NCBI GenBank assembly: GCA_031280635.1
Contig: JAITGK010000180.1
Location: forward strand, 1 to 32,663
Direction of reading: 5' to 3'
Source: Synergistaceae bacterium
GTDB taxonomy: Bacteria > Synergistota > Synergistia > Synergistales > Aminobacteriaceae
DNA length: 32,663 nucleotides
Shown here: piece by piece, positions 8,793 through 16,734 of the stretch
How the letters are laid out: each line of letters starts with the position of its first letter
How positions within the stretch are numbered: the stretch's first letter is position 1
The notes under the pieces: model-generated
What the model was told of the DNA's origin: nothing
The model's input: only the letters and a program-made list of their open reading frames with translations
Databases searched by the model: none
Program-made: the position numbers and the translations under genes

Positions 8793-9242
8793 ATGATGAA
8801 CCTTCACGATCTCAGGCCCGCTCCGGGCGCTAGGCGCAAGGCAAAGCGACTGGGGCAGGGCATTGGCAGTGGGACGGGCAAAACATCGGGCAAGGGCAAC
8901 AAAGGGCACAAATCCCGCACAGGCGGCGGCGTCCGGCCCGGCTTCGAGGGCGGTCAGATGCCCCTCGCCAGAAGGGTGCCGAAGCATGGCTTCAACAACG
9001 CTCGCTTTGCCAAAAAGTATCAGGTGGTCAACGTGGAATCTTTGTCTAAAAAGTTTGAGAACGGACAGGAGATCACCGTTGAGACCCTGTACAACGCGGG
9101 CCTCGTTCGCTCTCCTTTCCAGCTCGTGAAACTTCTCGCGAAGGGCTTCTTGGAGAGGTCGTTGACGGTCAAGGTAAACGCGGTCAGTCAGGGCGCCCGA
9201 AAGAAAATAGAAGCGATGGGCGGGAAGGTCGAGGTGGTCTGA
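8793..9242 (+). CDS. rplO: 50S ribosomal protein L15
   Basis: L15 (149 aa) is a late 50S assembly protein with a long glycine-rich extension. The start is one of two consecutive ATGs, 8793 or 8796, both after AGGAGG at 8781-8786. The product has NLHDLRPAPGARRKAKRLG, the glycine-rich GIGSGTGKTSGKGNKGHKSR, and RPGFEGGQMPLARRVPKHGF. The stop lies one base before the GTG of secY, so the translocase gene is probably translated by re-initiation. Confidence 0.95.
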   Translation: MMNLHDLRPAPGARRKAKRLGQGIGSGTGKTSGKGNKGHKSRTGGGVRPGFEGGQMPLARRVPKHGFNNARFAKKYQVVNVESLSKKFENGQEITVETLYNAGLVRSPFQLVKLLAKGFLERSLTVKVNAVSQGARKKIEAMGGKVEVV

Positions 9243-9243
9243 C

Positions 9244-10554
9244 GTGCTCGGGTCTTTCGCCGACGCATTCAGGCTTCCCGATCTGAAAAGACGGATACTC
9301 TTCACGCTGGGCGTCCTTTTCATCTTCCGGATGGGGGCGCACATACCCACCCCCGGTGTGGACGCCGACGCGATAGCCAACATCTTCAGGAGCAGCCCCG
9401 GCGGTATGTTGGACTTCCTAAACACGTTTTCAGGCGGAGCTCTGAGTCAGGCCAGCATCTTCTCGCTGGGGGTAGCTCCTTACATCAACTCCAGCATTAT
9501 CATGCAACTCCTTGTGGTCATCTTCCCGTTTCTAGAGAAGATGCAAAAGGACAACGAGGAAGGGCGCAAGAAGATCATCCAGTGGACGCGCTACGGCGCT
9601 ATTCTCTTCGCCGTTGTGCAGGCCATGGGCTTGACGACGCTTCTGCGCAGCCGGATGCTTTTCGCGGGTGGTGGACTCGACACCCTGCTGGCCGTGCTCA
9701 CGGTCACGGCGGGGTCCGTGGCGGTGATGTGGATGGGAGAGGAACTCTCTGACCACGGCGTGGGTAATGGCATATCCCTTTTGATATTCGCGGGGATCGT
9801 ATCGCGTATCCCTGACGCGATTCTTCAAACGGGAGCGCTTTTGTTCAGTGGCGACACGAACATCCTCGCGGTGGCGGTAGGACTGGCGCTGATGGTGGCG
9901 GTGGTGGCGGGTTGCATCCTGCTTCAAGAGGGGCAGAGAAGACTGCCGGTGCAGTACGCCAAGCGCGTGGTTGGGAACAAAGTCTACGGGGGGCAGAGTA
10001 CCTTTATTCCCCTAAAGGTGAACCAGTCGGGCGTTATCCCCATCATCTTCGCCGGGTCGCTTCTGATGTTCTTTGTCTTCTTCGCGGGGTTCATCAGCGC
10101 GGAGCTGGCGCTCTATTTCCAGTTCACCCCCAACGGAAAATGGTATCAGAACCTGGCCTACTGCGTGATCAGTTCCCTTCTGATTCTTTTCTTTTCGTAT
10201 TTTTACACGACGGTCGTGTTCAACCCCAATGATATCGCCAACAACATGAAAAAGTACGGGGGGTTTATCTTGGGCATTCGGCCAGGGCAGCCAACCGCTG
10301 ATTACATTACGAAGGTAATGGAGCGCATCACCCTGGGCGGGGCTGTTTTCCTCGCCCTCATCGCGTTGGTTCCCAACCTCATGTCGTGGGTGATGAGCGT
10401 GAACGCCTTTTACTTCGGGGGCACGGCGGTGTTGATCGTGGTGGGGGTCGCGCTGGACACGGTGCACCAGATCGAGGCCCAGCTCCTCATGCGTCACTAC
10501 GAGGGCATCTTGAAAAAGCCGAGGGGTAAGGCCGGAAGCCTGCTCCGCATGTAG
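9244..10554 (+). CDS. secY: Protein translocase subunit SecY
   Basis: SecY (436 aa) is the channel of the Sec translocon in the inner membrane. It starts at GTG 9244, one base after the rplO stop. About ten hydrophobic segments are visible. Family motifs include the first helix ILFTLGVLFIFRMGAHIPTPGV, a plug region with NTFSGGALSQASIFSLGVAPYI, EEGQRRLPVQYAKR in the cytosolic loop, and GGFILGIRPGQPTADYI before the later helices. Located at the end of the spc section next to adk, as in most bacteria. Confidence 0.97.
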   Translation: MLGSFADAFRLPDLKRRILFTLGVLFIFRMGAHIPTPGVDADAIANIFRSSPGGMLDFLNTFSGGALSQASIFSLGVAPYINSSIIMQLLVVIFPFLEKMQKDNEEGRKKIIQWTRYGAILFAVVQAMGLTTLLRSRMLFAGGGLDTLLAVLTVTAGSVAVMWMGEELSDHGVGNGISLLIFAGIVSRIPDAILQTGALLFSGDTNILAVAVGLALMVAVVAGCILLQEGQRRLPVQYAKRVVGNKVYGGQSTFIPLKVNQSGVIPIIFAGSLLMFFVFFAGFISAELALYFQFTPNGKWYQNLAYCVISSLLILFFSYFYTTVVFNPNDIANNMKKYGGFILGIRPGQPTADYITKVMERITLGGAVFLALIALVPNLMSWVMSVNAFYFGGTAVLIVVGVALDTVHQIEAQLLMRHYEGILKKPRGKAGSLLRM

Positions 10555-10575
10555 CCAAAGGAGGAAGGAAGACTC

Positions 10576-11226
10576 ATGCGCTTGGTTCTTTTGGGGGCTC
10601 CGGGCTCCGGCAAGGGCACCCAGGCGGAGTTTTTGAAGGCGGAGTACGGCTGTGCCCACATCTCCACGGGCGATATCCTGCGGCGGAACTTGAAGGATGG
10701 TACGGCGCTGGGACTTGAGGCGAGGGCCTTTATGGACAGGGGCGAGCTGGCGCCTGACGATGTGGTGGTGGGTATGGTCAGAGAACGGTTGCGGGGTGGC
10801 GGTGGCGAAAAAGGCTTCCTTATGGACGGCTTTCCACGCACGCTTCCGCAGGCGGAGGCCTTGGGGAAGATATTGGAGGAATTGAGCTTGCCGTTGGACG
10901 CGGCGCTGCTCCTAAGGGTGGATGAGGAACTCATCGTCCACCGCCTGACTCATCGGAGAAGCTGCCGTTCTTGCGGTAAAATATGGAACCTCCTAGCAAT
11001 GCCGTCCGGCGCGGAGGGAGAGAAAACCCCGTGCCCCGAGTGCGGGGGGGAGCTTTACCGCCGCGATGACGACGCGGAGTCCGTGATCCGTAACCGCCTG
11101 TTGGTCTACCATGAGCAGACGGCGCCTCTGGTGGAGTGGTATGAAAAGCGGGGCAAGCTGCGTATCGTTGACGCCGTGGGCTCCCCAAAGGAGATATTCA
11201 CGAAGATAGGGGCGGTTTTGGGCTGA
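10576..11226 (+). CDS. adk: Adenylate kinase, zinc-lid type
   Basis: Adenylate kinase (216 aa) catalyses ATP + AMP to 2 ADP. The P-loop GAPGSGKGT is at residues 7-15, the AMP-binding motif around ISTGDILRR, and FLMDGFPRTLPQAE is the family signature. The LID holds Cys130, Cys133, Cys153 and Cys156 (CRSC and CPEC), the structural zinc set of Gram-positive-like enzymes. Length is typical for the long form. The TGA overlaps the map start by one base (TGATG). Confidence 0.96.
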   Translation: MRLVLLGAPGSGKGTQAEFLKAEYGCAHISTGDILRRNLKDGTALGLEARAFMDRGELAPDDVVVGMVRERLRGGGGEKGFLMDGFPRTLPQAEALGKILEELSLPLDAALLLRVDEELIVHRLTHRRSCRSCGKIWNLLAMPSGAEGEKTPCPECGGELYRRDDDAESVIRNRLLVYHEQTAPLVEWYEKRGKLRIVDAVGSPKEIFTKIGAVLG

Positions 11227-12002
11227 TGGTCCACTTCAAGACGGAGGAAGAACTTGTCCTAATGCGCGGCGCGGGGAAGGTAGTCGCCGATATTCTGGAC
11301 GCGCTAAGGGAGACTGTTCGGCCAGGGGTTTCCACCGCGGAGTTGGATCGGGTGGCGGAGCGCTACATCCACGCCAGTGGGGGAACGGCTTCCTTCAAAG
11401 GGTACTGCCCCACTCACGCGGAAAGCCCCTTTCCGGGGACAATATGCGCTTCCGTCAACGAGGAGGTCGTGCACGGCATTCCCAGCGACGCTCGTATTTT
11501 GGAGGAAGGAGACATCGTCAGCGTGGACGTGGGGGTCTTCCTCAAGGGCTTCCACGGAGACGCGGCTTGCACCTATCCCGTGGGCGCGGTAGGGCCCGCG
11601 CGGGGAAAGCTCCTGGACATCACGGAGAAGGCGCTGGAGCTGGCTTTGGCCGAGGCCGTGGCGGGTCACACCGTGGGGGACGTGGGCCACGCCGTGGAGA
11701 GCTACGTTTTGAAGCAGGGATTTGGGATCGTGCGCGTCTATACAGGGCACGGTTTAGGGAAAAAGCTACACGAACCGCCCCAAGTGCCTAACTTCGGGAA
11801 GCCGGGGAAGGGCGTTACCCTGCAAAAGGGAATGACCCTAGCCATAGAACCCATGGTAATAGCCGGGAAGGAAAAGGTCAAGCTCGGACCGGATAGATGG
11901 GTTGTCGTCACCGCCGACGGTTCCGACGCGGCGCATTTCGAGAGGTCTGTCGTCATCACGGACGAAGGGCCGGAAATCCTGACCCCGTGGGCAAAATGTT
12001 AG
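11226..12002 (+). CDS. map: Methionine aminopeptidase, type I
   Basis: Type I methionine aminopeptidase (258 aa) removes the initiator methionine from nascent proteins. The five metal ligands are visible: Asp101 (VSVDVG), Asp112 (HGDAA), His175 (TGHGLG), Glu208 (AIEPM) and Glu239 (HFERS). His83 (VVHGIP) is the conserved active-site histidine. No N-terminal SH3-binding or zinc-finger extension is present. Its end overlaps the next gene by seven bases. It follows adk, as in Firmicutes. Confidence 0.96.
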   Translation: MVHFKTEEELVLMRGAGKVVADILDALRETVRPGVSTAELDRVAERYIHASGGTASFKGYCPTHAESPFPGTICASVNEEVVHGIPSDARILEEGDIVSVDVGVFLKGFHGDAACTYPVGAVGPARGKLLDITEKALELALAEAVAGHTVGDVGHAVESYVLKQGFGIVRVYTGHGLGKKLHEPPQVPNFGKPGKGVTLQKGMTLAIEPMVIAGKEKVKLGPDRWVVVTADGSDAAHFERSVVITDEGPEILTPWAKC

Positions 12003-12295
12003 ATGAGTACCGCGTGGGACAGGTTGTCATCTCCAAGAGGGGCAAAGATGCTGGACGGGCATACGTGATTATAGGTTTTCTCGGTAGGAAGCTGGCTCTG
12101 GCTGACGCGCTGAGGTTCAACGTCGGTCGGCCCAAGTACAAAAATCCGAAACACGTAACGCCCACGCCGCGCGTCATCGGCGAGGCGGCCGCGTGGGTCG
12201 AAGCGGAAAGGAAAATCGATCGCGGGGAGCTGTGCCGCTTTTTGGAGAGCGCTTGCGGACTGGAACGGAGAGGCGGGGGTGCGAATGGCAAATAA
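11996..12295 (+). CDS. KOW-domain RNA-binding protein (L14e/L6e/L27e-like)
   Basis: A 99-residue basic protein starting at the ATG at 11996, inside the last codons of map. The N-terminus reads [22 protein letters not shown], a KOW/SH3-like motif related to the N-terminal part of archaeal and eukaryotic L14e. After it comes a basic [13 protein letters not shown] segment. Small KOW proteins occupy this map-infA slot in many Firmicutes (for example YbzG in Bacillus, as I recall). Its exact role is not established; ribosome or RNA binding is inferred. Its end overlaps infA by 11 bases. Confidence 0.85.
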   Translation: MLDEYRVGQVVISKRGKDAGRAYVIIGFLGRKLALADALRFNVGRPKYKNPKHVTPTPRVIGEAAAWVEAERKIDRGELCRFLESACGLERRGGGANGK

Positions 12296-12521
12296 GGAAG
12301 GCGGAGGCAAAGAAGAGGTTATCGAGGCCAAGGGAGTGGTGTCGGAACCCCTTCCCAACGCTATGTTCCGCGTGGAGCTGGAGAATGGCCACAAACTTTT
12401 GGCCCACGTGTCCGGCAAAATGAGGATGCACTTCATCCGCATACTGCCAGGTGACAGGGTTTTGGTCGAGATCTCTCCTTATGACCTCACGCGGGGCAGA
12501 ATCATCTACCGCTATAAATAA
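12285..12521 (+). CDS. infA: Translation initiation factor IF-1
   Basis: IF-1 (78 aa) is an OB-fold factor that blocks the 30S A site during initiation. The core matches the family closely: [23 protein letters not shown], then [16 protein letters not shown] and [14 protein letters not shown]. The ATG at 12285 or the GTG at 12279 could start it; both lie inside the previous gene. A glycine/lysine-rich lead of a few residues (NKEGGGKEE) makes it slightly longer than the usual 72 aa. No strong ribosome binding site is seen, so coupling to the KOW gene is likely. Confidence 0.95.
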   Translation: MANKEGGGKEEVIEAKGVVSEPLPNAMFRVELENGHKLLAHVSGKMRMHFIRILPGDRVLVEISPYDLTRGRIIYRYK

Positions 12522-12548
12522 CGGCTGTATGTTAGGGGAGTGTAGGTC

Positions 12549-12674
12549 ATGAAGGTGAAACCATCGGTAAAGCCAATATGTGAATTTTGTCGTGTGATCC
12601 GGCGCGAGGGCGTCGTGCGTATCATTTGCAGCCGCAACGCGCGCCACAAACAGCGCCAGGGCGCGAGGAGGTAA
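12549..12674 (+). CDS. rpmJ: 50S ribosomal protein L36, zinc-binding form
   Basis: L36 (41 aa) is a tiny 50S zinc-ribbon protein. It starts [14 protein letters not shown] and carries ligands Cys11, Cys14, Cys27 and His33, so it is the zinc-containing form. It is a few residues longer than the common 37-38 aa because of a basic tail ending GARR. The start follows a weak GTAGG. It lies 27 bp after infA and 4 bp before rpsM, whose ribosome binding site (GAGGAGG) is formed by its last codons. Confidence 0.94.
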   Translation: MKVKPSVKPICEFCRVIRREGVVRIICSRNARHKQRQGARR

Positions 12675-12678
12675 AGAA

Positions 12679-13056
12679 ATGGCTCGTATAGCGGGAGTAG
12701 ACCTCCCTAGGGAAAAGCGTATCGAGATCGGACTGACCTACATTTTCGGGATCGGCCTGCCGTCTTCTCAGAAAATTTTGACCAATGCCGGGGTGAACCC
12801 CGACACGCGAGTGAAGGACTTGACAGAGGAGGACACGCAGAAGCTTCGCCGTGAAATCGAAGACCACTACAGGGTCGAGGGTGACCTTCGCCGCGAGGTT
12901 TCTATGAACATCAAGCGCCTGATCGACATTGGGTGCTACCGGGGGATACGTCACAAGTTAGGCCTGCCTGTGCGCGGGCAGAAAACGAAGACCAACGCCA
13001 GGACGCGCAAAGGGCCGCGCCGCACTGTAGCCAACAAGAAGATGGCCGGTAAGTAA
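12679..13056 (+). CDS. rpsM: 30S ribosomal protein S13
   Basis: S13 (125 aa) is a head protein that contacts the P-site tRNA and L5. It starts [21 protein letters not shown], and has a helix-two-turn-helix segment with [11 protein letters not shown] and the basic tail [26 protein letters not shown] precedes the ATG with suitable spacing. Order rpmJ-rpsM-rpsK is conserved. Confidence 0.97.
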   Translation: MARIAGVDLPREKRIEIGLTYIFGIGLPSSQKILTNAGVNPDTRVKDLTEEDTQKLRREIEDHYRVEGDLRREVSMNIKRLIDIGCYRGIRHKLGLPVRGQKTKTNARTRKGPRRTVANKKMAGK

Positions 13057-13068
13057 GGAGGGGTATCG

Positions 13069-13461
13069 GTGGCTAAAAGAACTGTCCGTAAGGGCAAAAA
13101 GCGTGAAAAGAAGAACATAAATTATGGAGTGGCGCACATCTACTCGACCTTCAACAACACCATCATGTGTATCAGCGACAAGGGCGGCAACGTGCTGTCC
13201 TGGGCCAGCGGGGGTAACGTAGGTTTCAAAGGCACGCGCAAGTCCACCCCCTTCGCCGCGCAGATCGCTGCCCAGCAGGTGGCCAAAGGCGCTCAGGAGG
13301 CGGGAGTTCAGGAGATTGACGTTATCGTTAAAGGGCCCGGGCCGGGGCGTGAATCGGCCATTCGCTCCTTGCAGGCCGCGGGGCTTCAGGTGAATCAGAT
13401 CAAGGACACGACCCCCATCCCGCACAACGGTTGCCGCCCCCCCAAGAGACGCAGAGTCTAG
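13069..13461 (+). CDS. rpsK: 30S ribosomal protein S11
   Basis: S11 (130 aa) lies on the 30S platform near the E-site codon. The GTG at 13069 follows TAAGGAGGGG. The family core is [18 protein letters not shown], then [30 protein letters not shown], and the end reads [18 protein letters not shown]. In many bacteria rpsD follows directly; here it does not, and a 111-bp spacer leads to rpoA. Confidence 0.97.
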   Translation: MAKRTVRKGKKREKKNINYGVAHIYSTFNNTIMCISDKGGNVLSWASGGNVGFKGTRKSTPFAAQIAAQQVAKGAQEAGVQEIDVIVKGPGPGRESAIRSLQAAGLQVNQIKDTTPIPHNGCRPPKRRRV

Positions 13462-13572
13462 GCTTCTTGAACGGCCCTGCGCGCCCTTGGCGCGCGGCCG
13501 ACGGGGAGGGCGCGTCTTTGGCGCGCGCTCAGGCCGGGTCTCGACTTCCGTCGAAGATAGGAGCATGAAAAT
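13462..13572 (+). promoter_or_regulatory. rpsK-rpoA spacer with serial hairpins
   Basis: This spacer has no gene. It can form a 9-bp stem at 13477-13497 (CGCGCC/GGCGCG core, 3-base loop), a similar stem at 13506-13530 with one mismatch, and a short TCGAC/GTCGA stem at 13541-13554 just before the rpoA ribosome binding site (AGGAG, 13559-13563). The first two loops share a CTTTGG/CCTTGG-like sequence, so they may be copies. No U-tract follows any of them, so simple intrinsic termination is unlikely. A role in tuning rpoA expression is inferred. Confidence 0.45.
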
Positions 13573-14595
13573 ATGTTAGAAACATTAGAAATCTTGCGGT
13601 CTGAGATGAAGATAGACGAAAACGACTCCAACCACGGCTGCCTGGTGCTGGAGCCCTTGGAGCGGGGGTACGGAATGACTCTGGGCAACGCTCTTCGCAG
13701 AGTGTTGCTCTCATCTATAAAGGGCGCGGCCATATCGTCGGTACGTATGGAGGGTGTTCTGCACGAATTCAGCACCCTCCCCGGCGTGCGCGAGGACGTG
13801 ATCGAGATTCTGATGAACCTGAAGCACGTTCCGGTGCGCTCCCACAGTAGGGAAATGCGCGTGCTCCATCTGAGCCTGGAGGGTCCCAAGAAGGTGACGG
13901 CCAGGGACATCCAGGTAGACAGCGAGGTGGAGTTCGTGAGGCCGGACGCAAAGATCTGCACGTTGGAGGAGGGCGCGAACCTGACGATGGAAATTTACAT
14001 TGAGCAGGGGACGGGGTATTTTTCCTCGGAACGCCCTAGGCCCTCGTACCTGCCGGTGGACGCGCTCCTCACCGATGCGGTGTTCTCGCCGGTTTTGCGG
14101 GTCAACTACGAGGTGGAGGCGGCCAGGGTGGGTCAGAGGACGGACTTCGAGCGGGTGGTGCTCAACCTATGGACCAACGGTATAGTGACGCCTGGGGCCG
14201 CGGTTTGCGAGGCGGCTGAGATCATTCGGGCCTACTTCGGGCGGGTGTCCATGGACCTGGAACAGGGCAGCGGCGAGAGCAGGGGCCTGCGGGGGCGTTT
14301 TCTGGACGGGGATTCCTCCATAGGGAGGCGCTTTATCGGTGGGGAGCAGGAGATACTGAACCGTCCTGTCCGCGACCTGGAGTTTTCTATTCGCAGCGAG
14401 AACTGCCTTCTGCGGGGGGGTATTCACACCATAGGCGACTTGCTGCAAAAGTCCAGGGAGGACCTTCTCAAGATCCGTAATCTGGGAAAAATCTCCCTGA
14501 AGGAGATAGGGGAGAGGCTTGACGCCGCTGGGTTGAAACTTCGGGAGAAGAATCCGGCCAAAGCGTCGAAAACGAAAGAACCAAAGGAGGAATAG
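13573..14595 (+). CDS. rpoA: DNA-directed RNA polymerase subunit alpha
   Basis: The alpha subunit (340 aa) dimerises to start RNA polymerase assembly and binds activators and UP elements through its C-terminal domain. The N-terminal domain is recognised by FVLEPLERGYGMTLGNALRR-like residues (here LVLEPLERGYGMTLGNALRR) followed by LLSSIKGAA. The C-terminal domain starts near IRSENCLLRGGIHTIGDLL and contains NLGKISLKEIGERL. A lysine-rich tail follows. Only the start after AGGAG, nine bases upstream, fits the family. Normal length; no domain is missing. Confidence 0.97.
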   Translation: MLETLEILRSEMKIDENDSNHGCLVLEPLERGYGMTLGNALRRVLLSSIKGAAISSVRMEGVLHEFSTLPGVREDVIEILMNLKHVPVRSHSREMRVLHLSLEGPKKVTARDIQVDSEVEFVRPDAKICTLEEGANLTMEIYIEQGTGYFSSERPRPSYLPVDALLTDAVFSPVLRVNYEVEAARVGQRTDFERVVLNLWTNGIVTPGAAVCEAAEIIRAYFGRVSMDLEQGSGESRGLRGRFLDGDSSIGRRFIGGEQEILNRPVRDLEFSIRSENCLLRGGIHTIGDLLQKSREDLLKIRNLGKISLKEIGERLDAAGLKLREKNPAKASKTKEPKEE

Positions 14596-14598
14596 GAC

Positions 14599-14958
14599 AT
14601 GAGACACCGTATGGATCATAGAACTCTAGGGCGCTATGGAAGCCACCGGACCATGATGCTTGTCAACATGGCCGCCAGCCTTTTCCTGGCGGGGCAGGTG
14701 AAAACCACCATCACCCGCGCCAAGGAGCTGCGTCGCGTGGCCGAAAAACTCATCACTCGCGCGCGGGGAGGCACCATCCACGACCGTCGCGTGGTGCGCG
14801 CCCGTATGCCCCACAAAGCGGCGGCCTTGAAGCTCTTCAACGAGCTGGCCCCGCGCTACGCCTCTTTCGACAAAGGCGGTTACACGCGCATCGTGAAACT
14901 GGGATACCGGGTGGGAGACGGCGCGCCCATGGCTCTTATTCAGCTCATTGAGCAGTAG
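14599..14958 (+). CDS. rplQ: 50S ribosomal protein L17
   Basis: L17 (119 aa) is a 50S protein near the tunnel exit. It starts MRHRMDHRTLGRYGSHRTMM and includes ARTKELRR-like TRAKELRRVAEKLITRAR and the C-terminal GYTRIVKLGYRVGDGAPMALIQL. It lies three bases after rpoA, with AAAGGAGG at the end of rpoA as its ribosome binding site. Last ribosomal gene of the locus. Confidence 0.96.
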   Translation: MRHRMDHRTLGRYGSHRTMMLVNMAASLFLAGQVKTTITRAKELRRVAEKLITRARGGTIHDRRVVRARMPHKAAALKLFNELAPRYASFDKGGYTRIVKLGYRVGDGAPMALIQLIEQ

Positions 14959-14965
14959 AAGAAGG

Positions 14966-14994
14966 CTTGCCGCCCCCCACAAGAGGGGCGCAAG
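14966..14994 (+). terminator. GC-rich stem-loop after rplQ, weak terminator or attenuator
   Basis: Inverted arms CTTG-C-CGCCCC and GGGGCG-CAAG can pair over ten base pairs with one bulged C and an eight-base loop. It begins eight bases after the rplQ stop. The downstream sequence is TCCCTATGG, without a run of T, so it is not a typical intrinsic terminator. It could reduce read-through from the ribosomal locus into the ECF ATPase gene or stabilise the 3' end of the upstream message. Confidence 0.4.
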
Positions 14995-15030
14995 TCCCTA
15001 TGGAACCAGGCCTACCAGGAGAAATGAAGA

Positions 15031-16734
15031 TTGGAAAACAGCGTATCTGATCCCGTTATCGCCCTGAGGGAAGTGGGCTTTTCTTACGACAAAGGCCGCC
15101 CGGTTCTAAAAGGACTCTCGCTTTTCGTCTCGCGAGGTGAGAGGGTTGCCGTTTTAGGACGTAACGGTTCCGGAAAATCAACTCTTGTAAAAATTTTGGG
15201 CGCCCTGTTGACCCCATCGCAGGGCACCTGTTTTGCGCGTGGACGAGTGAGCCTAGTCTTCCAGAATCCCGAAAACCAGATTGTCGGGGCCGTCGTTGAG
15301 GACGACGTCGCTTTCGCCCCGGAGAACCAGGGCGTTGAACCCATCGAAATTGAGCGGAGGGTCGTGTGGGCGTTGGAGAAGGTCGGACTGCTCCATAAGA
15401 AAAAGGCCCTTTCCTCGGCGCTGTCGGGCGGTGAAAAGCAGCGCCTGGCCCTGGCTGGAGCTCTGGCGGCCATCGGGCCAGGCGTGTCCGCTTGTTTGGT
15501 GTTGGACGAGCCCACCGCGATGCTAGACCCCCAAGGGCGCGCTGAAGTGGAAAGCGTTCTGCGGGAACTTCACGCGGCCGGGACAACGATTGTCCAGGTT
15601 ACGCACCAGATCGAGAACGTGACGCTGGCCGACCGGGTGCTGGTACTCTCTCAGGGAGAATGGATATGGCAGGGGGACCGCGAGGCGTTCTGGGACGCGG
15701 CGGAATCTCTGGGCTTCAGCCTTCCTCCTCTGGTTTCCCTGCGGCGGCGCTTGGTCGCTAAAGGGATTACCGTGAACGCGAACTCCATTGATGACCTAGC
15801 GGAAACTATCGCCGCTTTTTTCTCCAGTCTGGGAACGGAGGAGGGGGAACGTCTTTGCCCAGACGTCTTGCCACTTTCGTTTTTTCAAGTGCGCGATCTG
15901 GGATGCGGCTTTGGCGCGGGCACGCCTGTGGAGACGCGGGTCCTAACAAACGTCTCCTGCGCCGTCCCTGCGGGGAAGTGGTTTTCCATCCTTGGCAGAA
16001 CAGGAAGCGGTAAATCGACCCTAGTGCAGCACCTAAACGGCCTTTATCCCATCCAAAGCGGTGAAATTTCCATACTCTCGGAAGGGGAGTTTGTTCCTTT
16101 GCCGAAAAAAGGGACGGAGCTGCGGAATCTAAGACGACGGGTAGGACTGGTATTCCAGTCCCCAGAGGATCAGCTTTTTTCCCCAACGCTACGCGAGGAG
16201 CTGACCTTCGCTCCACTGAACTGGGGCCTCTCTAAGGAAAAAGCGGACGCCGCGGCCGCGCGAGCAGTGGAACTTGTGGGACTGGGCCGGGAGTATTTGG
16301 AACGAAGCCCTTTGCGGCTTTCAGGTGGGGAACGTCGTCTTGCGGCGATAGCCTCCGTGCTGTCTGCTGACCCAGAGTGCCTTGTGTTGGACGAGCCCAC
16401 AGCCGGCCTCGACGCTGTGTACCGCTCACAGGTGGTGGAACTCCTGTCTCGGCTGAAGGGAGAAGGAAGAACTATCGTTACAGTGACTCACGATTTCGAG
16501 ATGGCCTTTGAGTGGAGCGACCGGGTTTTTGTTATTGAGGGGGGGCGCGGGCTCTTCGAGGGCAGCGTGGCCTCCGCCCTGTCGGCTCTCCTTGAGCGGG
16601 AAAGCGAAAACGTCATGTTGCCGGAGGTACTGAGGCTCTGCGGCCGCCTCAAGCGTCAGGGTCTTTGCGTTCCACTCACCTGGGATGTCGATGGACTTTT
16701 TGAGGCGTTGCATGAATCCACGCGTTTGTCTTAG
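15031..16734 (+). CDS. Fused ECF transporter ATPase (EcfA1-EcfA2 type)
   Basis: A 567-residue protein with two complete ABC ATPase domains in one chain. Domain 1 has Walker A GRNGSGKST (43-51), Q-loop QNPENQ, signature LSGGEKQR (131-138) and Walker B CLVLDEPT (155-162). Domain 2 has GRTGSGKST (322-330), Q-loop QSPEDQ, LSGGERR (430-436) and CLVLDEPTAGLD (450-461). QNPENQ and QSPEDQ are typical of energy-coupling factor ATPases for vitamin and metal uptake. In Firmicutes ecfA1 and ecfA2 follow rplQ as separate genes, with ecfT and truA next; here both are fused and ecfT is missing. TTG 15031 is taken as start because AGGAG lies nine bases upstream. Confidence 0.88.
   Translation: MENSVSDPVIALREVGFSYDKGRPVLKGLSLFVSRGERVAVLGRNGSGKSTLVKILGALLTPSQGTCFARGRVSLVFQNPENQIVGAVVEDDVAFAPENQGVEPIEIERRVVWALEKVGLLHKKKALSSALSGGEKQRLALAGALAAIGPGVSACLVLDEPTAMLDPQGRAEVESVLRELHAAGTTIVQVTHQIENVTLADRVLVLSQGEWIWQGDREAFWDAAESLGFSLPPLVSLRRRLVAKGITVNANSIDDLAETIAAFFSSLGTEEGERLCPDVLPLSFFQVRDLGCGFGAGTPVETRVLTNVSCAVPAGKWFSILGRTGSGKSTLVQHLNGLYPIQSGEISILSEGEFVPLPKKGTELRNLRRRVGLVFQSPEDQLFSPTLREELTFAPLNWGLSKEKADAAAARAVELVGLGREYLERSPLRLSGGERRLAAIASVLSADPECLVLDEPTAGLDAVYRSQVVELLSRLKGEGRTIVTVTHDFEMAFEWSDRVFVIEGGRGLFEGSVASALSALLERESENVMLPEVLRLCGRLKRQGLCVPLTWDVDGLFEALHESTRLS

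Noticed and set aside
14966-15000. Classical intrinsic terminator after rplQ
   Set aside because: The stem is good but no T-run follows; listed only as a weak terminator or attenuator.
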